64,000 bases of DNA, taken from Bacteroidia bacterium (GTDB taxonomy: Bacteria > Bacteroidota > Bacteroidia > B-17B0 > Aurantibacillaceae). The stretch is taken from positions 1 to 64,000 of the forward strand of contig JACMNO010000081.1 of the NCBI GenBank assembly GCA_014378485.1, given 5' to 3'. Shown here piece after piece: positions 18,359 to 26,008 of this stretch (position 1 is its first letter; each line of letters begins with the position of its first letter). The position numbers and the translations under genes were made by a program. The notes beneath the pieces were generated by a model. The model worked only from the letters and a program-made list of their open reading frames with translations. It made no database searches and was not told the origin of the DNA.

Positions 18359-19984
18359 TTAAAAATCTTTGTAAAACTGGTGAATACTTGTCTTAAATCC
18401 AAGATAGATATAAGGTGACTGTAAACGATAAGAGCGATCGTCACTAATACTTCTTTGAATATATCCTAATTCCATTCGCAAATTCATTTGTGGAATAAGA
18501 TAGTAGGTGAATTTTATATCACTCTGCACTAGTTGTCTTTTATTTCCCTGAGTTGTTTTATGGCCATACTCACGAGGTCTTGTTGTATAGCTTGCAAATA
18601 TGTTCTGGCCCATATTTACGCCTAAGCTGTCCATGCCAATCTCGGCTAATAATCCTTGAAAACTTAACATCCAGCGGTTTGCCCTATAACTAACAAAACC
18701 TAAATATTCCTTAAAATTCGCTCCAAAGGGGTGCGCCATAGCTTGGCCATAGTTAGCGTAGTTTTGCTGAACACTTCCATGCGTATATGTATAAGGCCTT
18801 ACCTGATTATACTCTACTTGCAAGGTCAGTCCTTTAACTTTAAATGCATTGATGTACTTAGCGCCAAATTGCCATCCTTGTTTATTTGCCCACCAGCCTC
18901 TACGTGCTCTAATTTCTTTTAAAAAAAACTCGTCCGCTACTGCTTGTGCGTATATCTTCAGACTACCAAACAATTTAGCAGAAGCATTAAGCCCCATCAT
19001 GGAATTATCTGCAGAACCAACAGAGTATTCCTGGGGTCGGTAAAAAACAATCGGGTTTAAATAATTCACATCAAATGTACGCACTCTGTTTGTGTCGGTT
19101 CCTTGCCATACAACATTTTCAAAAAAAGAAATATTAAATTCTTTTAATGCATTAAAACTTAAGTAATGAAAAGTTCCGTATTTATTTTGAAGGCTTTTTT
19201 GAGAACCATCATACCTGGAGAAATCCTGCATCCATGAATACCAGACATTGTATTGAATGCGCCAGATATTGGCATTAATACCGAAGTAAGGATTGTTATT
19301 AGAAAAATCAGATAATAATAATGATCGGTAACCATCACCAATAAAATGCTTGTCCTTACCAAGTTGAAAATTAAATATTTTGTTAGGACTGTAGGACAAA
19401 TAACCGGTCAGATTTGAAAAACTATAGCTGCCATCATTATTTTTAAAGCCTCTTCCCAGCCCCGGAATAATGATGCCGTTTGTTTGAATGCTTGTGTCAA
19501 TAAAGCCCGGGTAGCTAACACGCCCTCCTAAAGCTGTTAAAGCAAATGTAAAATCATTATTGACGTTTAGTTTTACATGGGCACCACCAAAAGTCTCTGT
19601 TATTACTTTAGAAGAAAGCATATCATATCCAAGCTGCAAGTCAATAATCGGCAAGACTTGAAAATTGTATTGGTTATGTTTATCCGGGCCTTCGTTAAAT
19701 GTTTTGCTTAAAAAAAAATTCTTAACGGGATGGTGTAAAAAATGAATGGAGGAATCTGAAAAATCTTGTATGGTTGAAGAAAGATAGGGTTTAAAAGAAG
19801 AATGAAAATCTTCGGTCGGCTCCTTTATATTCCATTGGTCCAAGCATTGCTGTGTTTCCTGGTTAATAAATAGGTTTTGTGCCTGTGGGATGTTTTGCGC
19901 CAGCCCAGACAAAGTGCAAATACACAGTGGTAAACAAATACTCCGAAACAAAAAGTTTGATCTTATTAATGAATTGGTTTTCAC
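18359..19984 (-). CDS. RemB/Wzi-like outer-membrane beta-barrel protein (copy 1)
   Basis: This 541-residue protein has a signal peptide ending near residue 30 (LCICTLSGLAQN) and a long series of alternating aromatic beta-strands. The block LGKDKHFIGDGYRSLLLSD is the signature I associate with RemB, a gliding-related outer-membrane protein, and with Wzi-like capsule-assembly barrels. A C-terminal aromatic strand (YIYLGFKTSIHQFYKDF) fits an outer-membrane barrel. It overlaps a glycan-synthesis cluster, two bases downstream of a WecA-like transferase. A role in surface glycan display or in gliding is inferred, not shown. It is paralogous to the gene at 21086-22666. Confidence 0.75.
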   Translation of the reverse strand: MKTNSLIRSNFLFRSICLPLCICTLSGLAQNIPQAQNLFINQETQQCLDQWNIKEPTEDFHSSFKPYLSSTIQDFSDSSIHFLHHPVKNFFLSKTFNEGPDKHNQYNFQVLPIIDLQLGYDMLSSKVITETFGGAHVKLNVNNDFTFALTALGGRVSYPGFIDTSIQTNGIIIPGLGRGFKNNDGSYSFSNLTGYLSYSPNKIFNFQLGKDKHFIGDGYRSLLLSDFSNNNPYFGINANIWRIQYNVWYSWMQDFSRYDGSQKSLQNKYGTFHYLSFNALKEFNISFFENVVWQGTDTNRVRTFDVNYLNPIVFYRPQEYSVGSADNSMMGLNASAKLFGSLKIYAQAVADEFFLKEIRARRGWWANKQGWQFGAKYINAFKVKGLTLQVEYNQVRPYTYTHGSVQQNYANYGQAMAHPFGANFKEYLGFVSYRANRWMLSFQGLLAEIGMDSLGVNMGQNIFASYTTRPREYGHKTTQGNKRQLVQSDIKFTYYLIPQMNLRMELGYIQRSISDDRSYRLQSPYIYLGFKTSIHQFYKDF

Positions 19985-19986
19985 TA

Positions 19987-21075
19987 CTATTTATTTTTTT
20001 TTCTTTGCGCAGCCTGATAAGAAAAATGCACAAAGAGAATGAATAACGCGCTGCAGCCTAATATCGCAACTAATGAAAGGCTTGGGCTTAAGAAACAACT
20101 TAATAAGGAACAGGCTACAGCAAACACACTGTACACATATATAATAATCACGGTTTTAACGTGCGAATATCCACAGTCGAGTAAGCGATGGTGTAAATGG
20201 TTTCTGTCTGCCGCAAAGGGGGATTGGCCTTTGGCAGCTCTGATAATAAATATTCTTAGGGTGTCAGTTAAGGGATAAATCAAAGCGGCTATTACAATTA
20301 TTGGATTAGATATTTGGATCCAAAAATCATCCAAACGCGACAACGGATACTCGATTAATTTAATACTTAACACACAAATAAACATACCAATGATCAGTGA
20401 ACCACTATCGCCCATAAATATTTTAGCAGGTGAAAAATTAAAAATTAAAAATCCTAATAGCGCTCCGGACAAAGAAAAAGAAAGAGAGGCTAAGGTATAT
20501 TCATTGGCAAAAATAAACCAAGTGCCAAACACCGAAGCAGCGATGAAACCAACACCTGCAGCCAAGCCATCAATTCCATCAATTAAATTCATGGCATTTA
20601 CAACAACTATATAGGTAAAGAGGGACAAGAAAACACTTCCCCATTGCGGGATTTCATTAATTCCGAAAACTCCGTGCAAGCCTGTAATTCGTATATCCCC
20701 CATTAAAACTAAAATTAATCCCACTAAAATATTGGCAAACAATTTTTTTACCGGAGAAGTTCCAATGATATCATCTTTTACGCCAACAAAAAACAAAACC
20801 AAACTGGTAGCCACTAATATTTTAAATTCCTTTACGGATTCATAAATCTGATCATACTCGTGTAAATCATCGATATTATACCAGAGTGAAAATGAAAATA
20901 AAGTGGCTGCATAAATAATAATACCTCCGATTGTTGGAACGGCTCGCTTATGAACCTTCCTGTCCTCTGTCGGCAAATCAATCAACCGTTTTAATACGGC
21001 TACTTTTATCAATGCCGGTGTGGAGTAAAGTACTACAGCAAAAGCAGTGATAAATACTAAAATTAACATCGCCAT
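19987..21075 (-). CDS. MraY/WecA-family polyprenyl-phosphate sugar-1-phosphate transferase
   Basis: This 362-residue integral membrane protein has about eleven hydrophobic helices. The catalytic motifs of the family are clear: KVHKRAVPTIGGIIIY near residue 40, VNAMNLIDGIDGLAAG, IFMGDSGSLIIG and ADRNHLHHRLLDCGYSH. It transfers a sugar-1-phosphate (in WecA, GlcNAc-1-P) from a UDP-sugar to undecaprenyl phosphate, the first step of O-antigen, capsule or other glycan synthesis. It lies between two RemB-like barrel genes, with ten and two bases separating them. WecA/TagO-like rather than MraY is inferred from the NRNHLHH-type ending. Confidence 0.88.
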   Translation of the reverse strand: MAMLILVFITAFAVVLYSTPALIKVAVLKRLIDLPTEDRKVHKRAVPTIGGIIIYAATLFSFSLWYNIDDLHEYDQIYESVKEFKILVATSLVLFFVGVKDDIIGTSPVKKLFANILVGLILVLMGDIRITGLHGVFGINEIPQWGSVFLSLFTYIVVVNAMNLIDGIDGLAAGVGFIAASVFGTWFIFANEYTLASLSFSLSGALLGFLIFNFSPAKIFMGDSGSLIIGMFICVLSIKLIEYPLSRLDDFWIQISNPIIVIAALIYPLTDTLRIFIIRAAKGQSPFAADRNHLHHRLLDCGYSHVKTVIIIYVYSVFAVACSLLSCFLSPSLSLVAILGCSALFILFVHFSYQAAQRKKNK

Positions 21076-21085
21076 AGTTTATATT

Positions 21086-22666
21086 TTAAAAATCATAATA
21101 AGTATTAAATAAATTTGATTTTAAGCTAATGGTATAAAAAGTTGTTTTATTGTTGGATGCCTCAAACCCTAAAAAATCCTGGAACCGATAATTATAACCT
21201 AAAGATACATTAAAATTATACGCCGGATTAATGGTATAACCTAATTGAATTTTAGTAATTGTATTATTATAAAGTGCATACTTGTTTAAAGTCATCCATT
21301 GAAGATTCAGTTTTGCATTTAAAAAGGCACGGCGGTATTTTATATCGCCCAACAATACCAGTTCCTTTCCGTAACCCGGAGTATATGCCAGGTTTTGGCT
21401 ATAATGAGAAAAACTTTGGTTACTATAGGTTCCAAAAGGACTATTATAAGATCCCTCGGCAACATCGTTATATTCTGCCTGAAGCATCAGGTTCTTTAAT
21501 CCAAAAGCATCAAAATATTTAGCACCGGCCTGGTACCCGAAAGCATTTCCCAATGCGTACATATTACTAAAATCATCACCCATAAACTGCCCATACAATG
21601 AAATCTTATTGGTAATTTTTATATTTGTCGTAGCCCCTATAAGTATATTATTTTTATTACTTAATCCGTAAAACCCAAGATTCGTAAAAATAACAGGGTT
21701 AAAATATTGCCATTCCACATGTTGCCGGTTCATACTATCTGCAGCATTCCAGATCATTCCCTGAAACAATCCAATATTTATCCTCTTGCTTAAATTGTAA
21801 CTCAAATATTGAAGAGATACTGCCTTTTTTTGAAACAAGGGTTCTGTAAATTTAGGGGTAAGAGCGCCGCCCGTTGTCAAATTCATCAAAACCGCGTAAA
21901 TGTTTGTGTATTGAAGTTTTCCTTTCAGCCACTCAGACGTAAGCCGCAAATACGGGTAATTAAAAGCGTTATCACTTAATAACAAGGAACGGTATCCGTT
22001 TCCAATTTTCTGTTTACCGTGGCCTACCTGAATATTTAATTTTTTTATAGGTTGATAAGAAATAAAACCTGAAGAAAAGGCGTAGTCATATCCAGTTGTT
22101 TTAAAGACTTTATAACGGCCCTGGCCAGGAACAATTTTTGTTTGATTATTAAAGTTAGAAATATAATAAGGGAATTCGCTTTGATTTTCTGAAAACATCG
22201 TTTCAAAATAAAAATCTTTTCCAATAATTCCGCTCGCAATAAAACCCCTGGTGTTCGTATAAATACGTTGGGTTATAGTAGTATCGTAATAAGCTTTTCC
22301 TGTTTCAATATTTAACAAGGGATCAACTTTAAACTCATATTTTCCTGACTTTGGTTTAATATGAATTAAATGATCAAAAAAAACTTTTTGAACGACAGGA
22401 TCATCCGCAATAAATTTAAAAACAAGATCGCTGTCTCCGACAAATTCATATTTTTTATTGAAAAAAGGAATGTAAGGTTGAATACCTGAATGGATTTGTT
22501 CAGAATCAACCCGGGCCATTTTTTTTTGGGAAATAGCAGAAAAAAAATACTCGTTCGGTAAATTATAAAATTGCGCTCTTAATGAACCGGATAGAATATA
22601 AAGCACAAAAGATAAAAGACATTTATATCTGATGAATATTATTCCGGTATTGTTGGAGATGATCAC
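21086..22666 (-). CDS. RemB/Wzi-like outer-membrane beta-barrel protein (copy 2)
   Basis: This 526-residue protein has a long N-terminus whose hydrophobic part (about 13-32, ending GSLRAQF) is the signal peptide. It shares VGHGKQKIGNGYRSLLLSD with copy 1, although the first conserved residues differ (GHGKQKIGN versus GKDKHFIGD). The rest is beta-strand-rich with a C-terminal aromatic strand (SLKSNLFNTYYDF). Like copy 1, it is probably a secreted outer-membrane barrel. It is 39 bases downstream of fcl and ten upstream of the WecA-like gene, so it sits in the middle of a glycan operon. Duplicate ancestry with copy 1 is likely. Confidence 0.75.
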   Translation of the reverse strand: MIISNNTGIIFIRYKCLLSFVLYILSGSLRAQFYNLPNEYFFSAISQKKMARVDSEQIHSGIQPYIPFFNKKYEFVGDSDLVFKFIADDPVVQKVFFDHLIHIKPKSGKYEFKVDPLLNIETGKAYYDTTITQRIYTNTRGFIASGIIGKDFYFETMFSENQSEFPYYISNFNNQTKIVPGQGRYKVFKTTGYDYAFSSGFISYQPIKKLNIQVGHGKQKIGNGYRSLLLSDNAFNYPYLRLTSEWLKGKLQYTNIYAVLMNLTTGGALTPKFTEPLFQKKAVSLQYLSYNLSKRINIGLFQGMIWNAADSMNRQHVEWQYFNPVIFTNLGFYGLSNKNNILIGATTNIKITNKISLYGQFMGDDFSNMYALGNAFGYQAGAKYFDAFGLKNLMLQAEYNDVAEGSYNSPFGTYSNQSFSHYSQNLAYTPGYGKELVLLGDIKYRRAFLNAKLNLQWMTLNKYALYNNTITKIQLGYTINPAYNFNVSLGYNYRFQDFLGFEASNNKTTFYTISLKSNLFNTYYDF

Positions 22667-22705
22667 TTTTTGATGAGTCTTTATTTTATCATTAATCTTG
22701 TGCGA

Positions 22706-23647
22706 CTACCATTCTTTGATTCCTTCTTTTTTCTTAAAATCATCATAAACCTGTTTGATCCCTTCCGGTAATTCAATTTTATGTTTCCAACCAAGAGAAT
22801 GCAGATAAGATACATCCATCAATTTACGGGGCGTTCCATCAGGCTTAGAAAGATCGTGAACAATTTCACCTTCATAGCCTACAATATCTTTTATTAAAAG
22901 CGCAAGGTCTTTTATTGTCAAATCAGTGCCTGAACCTATGTTCACAAATTTTTCTCCATCATAGGTCTGCATTAAAAATACACAGGCATCACCCAGGTCA
23001 TCGGCATGCAAAAATTCTCTCATTGGAGTACCTGTGCCCCACATTTCAACGGACTCTGCCTTGGTTTCCTTTGCATCATGAAATTTCCTAATCAATGCCG
23101 GCAACACATGAGAGTTATTCAAATTATAATTATCATTCGGCCCATACATATTTGTTGGCATTACCGAAATAAAATTACAGCCGTATTGACGTCTGTAACT
23201 CTCACACATTTTAATACCAGCAATTTTTGCAATGGCATATGGTTCATTTGTTTCTTCCAATAAGCCAGTGAGTAAATACTCTTCCTTTAATGGCTGAGGA
23301 GCCATTTTAGGATAAATGCAGGAACTGCCAAGGAACATTAATTTTTTTACACCATTTAAATATGAGTTATGAATAACATTGTTTTGAATCATTAAATTCT
23401 CATAAATAAAATCTGCCCTGAACATATTGTTTGCCTGTATGCCTCCAACCTTAGCCGCAGCTAAAAAAACATACTCAGGTTTTTCATTTGAAAAAAAATC
23501 GCCAACCGCTTGTGAATTGCGAAGATCCAACTCTTTCGAAGGCTTTGTAATGATATTTGTAAAACCTTTATTTTGAAGGTTTCGCATGATTGCAGAACCT
23601 ACCATGCCTCGATGACCTGCAATATAAATTTTGGAATTCAGTTCCAT
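22706..23647 (-). CDS. fcl: GDP-L-fucose synthase
   Basis: This 313-residue short-chain dehydrogenase fold protein starts with a nucleotide-binding motif, [15 protein letters not shown]. It has the catalytic serine and Tyr-x3-Lys in LGSSCIYP and [10 protein letters not shown]. The conserved N(M/N)YGPNDNY and substrate-binding MREFLHADD segments identify GDP-4-keto-6-deoxymannose 3,5-epimerase/4-reductase. It converts the Gmd product to GDP-L-fucose with NADPH. It follows gmd by 44 bases, in which a terminator-like hairpin lies, and precedes a RemB-like gene. Confidence 0.93.
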   Translation of the reverse strand: MELNSKIYIAGHRGMVGSAIMRNLQNKGFTNIITKPSKELDLRNSQAVGDFFSNEKPEYVFLAAAKVGGIQANNMFRADFIYENLMIQNNVIHNSYLNGVKKLMFLGSSCIYPKMAPQPLKEEYLLTGLLEETNEPYAIAKIAGIKMCESYRRQYGCNFISVMPTNMYGPNDNYNLNNSHVLPALIRKFHDAKETKAESVEMWGTGTPMREFLHADDLGDACVFLMQTYDGEKFVNIGSGTDLTIKDLALLIKDIVGYEGEIVHDLSKPDGTPRKLMDVSYLHSLGWKHKIELPEGIKQVYDDFKKKEGIKEW

Positions 23648-23664
23648 ATGTTGTTCTTTTAAAA

Positions 23665-23687
23665 AAACCTCCTGGTGATGGAGGTTT
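23665..23687 (-). terminator. Hairpin with T-run between gmd and fcl
   Basis: On the minus strand AAACCTCC pairs with GGAGGTTT around a seven-base loop and is followed by a run of seven T. It lies directly after the gmd stop and 18 bases before the fcl ATG. It has the form of an intrinsic terminator or attenuator that could uncouple gmd from the downstream genes. Confidence 0.65.
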
Positions 23688-23691
23688 AAAT

Positions 23692-24780
23692 TTATTCTTT
23701 ATAATTTAAGATTTTATGTCCACCTTCCAGCAAATATTTATCTCTTTTAAATAACTCAACATCAGCAGCAACCATTTCTTTACATAAAGCCGCTACAGTA
23801 TAGGTTGGTGTCCAGCCCATATTTGTTTTTGCCTTAGTGGCATCCCCAACTAACAAATCAACTTCAGCAGGACGGTAATATTTTGGGTCTATCTCCACTA
23901 ACACTTTGCCTGTTGCTGCATCTGTTCCTTTTTCGTTTTCTGCTTTACCTTCCCATTTCAAGCTTATTCCAACCTCAGCAAAAGACATATTGATAAAGTC
24001 TCGTACTGATATTTTTATTCCAGTTGCTAAGACATAATCTTCTGCCACATCCTGTTGTAACATACGCCACATCCCTTCTACATAATCTTTGGCATGTCCC
24101 CAATCCCTTTCAGAGTCTATATTCCCCATAAATAACTTTTCCTGTAAACCAAGACTGATTTTTGCAACAGCGCGTGTTATTTTACGGGTCACAAACGTTT
24201 CTCCTCTTAATGGGCTCTCATGATTAAATAAAATGCCATTGCAGGCATACATTCCATAAGCTTCACGATAATTTTTAGTGATCCAAAAAGCATAAAGCTT
24301 TGCCACACCATAAGGACTGCGCGGGTAAAAAGGAGTAGTTTCTTTTTGAGGAATTTCCTGAACTAACCCATATAATTCAGAAGTAGAGGCCTGGTAAAAA
24401 CGTGTTTTCTTCTCTAAACCTAGAATACGAATTGCTTCTAAAATTCTTAATGTTCCAATACCATCGGCATTAGCTGTGTATTCGGGTGTTTCGAAACTTA
24501 CTTTCACATGCGACATCGCCGCTAAATTATAAATTTCATCAGGCTGAACTTCCTGTACAATTCTAATCAGATTTGTACTGTCAGTCAGGTCTCCATGATG
24601 CAACTTGAAATTGACATGTTTTTCATGTTGATCCTGGTATAAATGATCTATTCTATCGGTATTAAATAAAGAACTTCTTCGTTTAACGCCATGTACTGTA
24701 TAGCCTTTACCTAATAGTAATTCAGATAGATAGGCTCCATCTTGGCCAGTTACTCCAGTTATTAATGCTACTTTACCCAT
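23692..24780 (-). CDS. gmd: GDP-mannose 4,6-dehydratase
   Basis: This 362-residue protein has the extended-SDR nucleotide motif [18 protein letters not shown] (5-22), the RR-type NADP specificity segment KRRSS, catalytic Thr/Ser-Glu in QASTSELYG and YxxxK in [28 protein letters not shown] is a hallmark of Gmd. It makes GDP-4-keto-6-deoxy-D-mannose from GDP-mannose, the first committed step to GDP-L-fucose. It is the first gene of the minus-strand glycan cluster, and a divergent promoter region separates it from DUF3098. Confidence 0.95.
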   Translation of the reverse strand: MGKVALITGVTGQDGAYLSELLLGKGYTVHGVKRRSSLFNTDRIDHLYQDQHEKHVNFKLHHGDLTDSTNLIRIVQEVQPDEIYNLAAMSHVKVSFETPEYTANADGIGTLRILEAIRILGLEKKTRFYQASTSELYGLVQEIPQKETTPFYPRSPYGVAKLYAFWITKNYREAYGMYACNGILFNHESPLRGETFVTRKITRAVAKISLGLQEKLFMGNIDSERDWGHAKDYVEGMWRMLQQDVAEDYVLATGIKISVRDFINMSFAEVGISLKWEGKAENEKGTDAATGKVLVEIDPKYYRPAEVDLLVGDATKAKTNMGWTPTYTVAALCKEMVAADVELFKRDKYLLEGGHKILNYKE

Positions 24781-24851
24781 AATTTAAATTAGAATAGCAA
24801 TATTACGAAAAATTAACGAAAGCATTATGTGATTTTTACCTGATAATTCGT

Positions 24852-24880
24852 TTGTTAAATCAGGATTTTTAATAGCTTTG
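24852..24880 (+). promoter_or_regulatory. Putative Bacteroidota promoter for DUF3098-uppP
   Basis: TTG at 24852-24854 is followed, 18 bases later, by TAGCTTTG (24873-24880), which matches TTG - about 19 bases - TAnnTTTG. The predicted start site leaves a short leader before ATG 24898. Confidence 0.6.
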
Positions 24881-24897
24881 CTATCAAATTTTAGGTA

Positions 24898-25131
24898 ATG
24901 AAAACAACTTTTGGCAAACAAAACTATCAGATCTTTATTGGAGGAATTGTATTGATCATACTGGGTTATTTATTAATGATCGGCGGTGGAAGTGAAGATC
25001 CAAATGTATTTAATCCTGCCATTTTTGATGCACAACGTATTACCATTGCTCCCATGGTTTGTTTATTGGGATTTGTAACTATTATTGTGGCCATTATGTG
25101 GCGTCCTAAAACTAAAAACGAAGAAGTTTAA
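24898..25131 (+). CDS. DUF3098 small membrane protein
   Basis: This 77-residue protein has two membrane helices (about 11-28 and 49-67) separated by [20 protein letters not shown], which is the DUF3098 signature. It occurs across the Bacteroidota next to undecaprenyl-diphosphatase and cell-division genes. Here uppP begins 25 bases after its stop. A supporting role in envelope synthesis is inferred from this conserved context; no biochemical activity is known to me. Confidence 0.85.
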   Translation: MKTTFGKQNYQIFIGGIVLIILGYLLMIGGGSEDPNVFNPAIFDAQRITIAPMVCLLGFVTIIVAIMWRPKTKNEEV

Positions 25132-25156
25132 TTCTTTCTTTTTACCTTTTTTCATT

Positions 25157-25951
25157 ATGACGTATTTCCAAGCATTTATTATTGCCATTATCGAAGGCTT
25201 AACGGAGTTTTTACCAATTTCTTCAACAGGGCACATGATGATTGGCACCGCACTATTGGGAATAAAAGCCACACCTTTTGTTAAATTGTTTACTATCGCT
25301 ATTCAATTTGGCGCCATATTATCTGTGGTTGTCCTTTACTTTAAACGTTTTTTTAAATCCATTGACTTTTATGTTAAGCTTGTCGTTGCGTTTATTCCTG
25401 CAGCTATTTTTGGCATATTGTTAGGTGATTATATCGATGCTGCTTTAGAAAATTTAATTGGCGTTGCCATTGCATTATTCCTTGGCGGAATCGTATTGTT
25501 GTTTGTGGATAAATGGTATATTAAGAATATTCTGGATGAAGAAAAAGACATTACTTATCCGAAAGCCTTGAAAATAGGTTTGTTTCAGTGTCTTGCTATG
25601 TGGCCAGGTATGAGCAGAAGCGCCTGTACTATTATTGGAGGTATGACTCAAGGCTTAACCCGCAAAAATGCTGCTGAGTTTTCTTTTTTTTTAGCGGTTC
25701 CTACTATGTTTGCTGCTACTGCAAAAAAATTATTGGATTTTTATAAGGATGGAATTACATTAAGCTTAGAAGAAGTTAACATCCTTCTCTTTGGAAATGT
25801 GATTGCTTTTATCGTAGCTCTTTTAGCCATCAAATATTTTATTGGCTTTCTAAATAAAAATGGTTTCAAGGCTTTTGGCTGGTATCGGATTATTGTCGGA
25901 GCGGTTTTAATCGTTCTATTTTTACTGCATATTCCAATAGAGATTATATAA
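25157..25951 (+). CDS. uppP: Undecaprenyl-diphosphatase
   Basis: I set the start at ATG 25157 (264 residues), since the upstream in-frame ATG at 25085 lies inside the DUF3098 gene and would add 24 residues with no helix. The protein has eight hydrophobic helices. Both catalytic regions of the BacA/UppP family are intact: [14 protein letters not shown] (13-26) and [10 protein letters not shown] (150-159, with R154). It dephosphorylates undecaprenyl pyrophosphate in the inner membrane, recycling the lipid carrier for peptidoglycan and surface glycans, including those made by the WecA-like enzyme nearby. Confidence 0.93.
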   Translation: MTYFQAFIIAIIEGLTEFLPISSTGHMMIGTALLGIKATPFVKLFTIAIQFGAILSVVVLYFKRFFKSIDFYVKLVVAFIPAAIFGILLGDYIDAALENLIGVAIALFLGGIVLLFVDKWYIKNILDEEKDITYPKALKIGLFQCLAMWPGMSRSACTIIGGMTQGLTRKNAAEFSFFLAVPTMFAATAKKLLDFYKDGITLSLEEVNILLFGNVIAFIVALLAIKYFIGFLNKNGFKAFGWYRIIVGAVLIVLFLLHIPIEII

Positions 25952-25983
25952 AAAATCGCAATGGTTTTCACCATCACGATTTT
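25952..25983. terminator. Bidirectional terminator after uppP
   Basis: AAAATCG (25952-25958) pairs with CGATTTT (25977-25983), and ATGG (25961-25964) with CCAT (25971-25974), separated by two-base internal mismatches. The minus-strand side is followed by six T, which suits termination of the convergent gene at 26009. Confidence 0.55.
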
Positions 25984-26008
25984 CCGAATTAATTAAAATT
26001 CTCTTTTC

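Noticed and set aside
25085..25156. Upstream in-frame start for uppP.
   Set aside because: It would overlap the DUF3098 gene and add 24 residues with no match to the family; ATG 25157 begins the conserved N-terminus.
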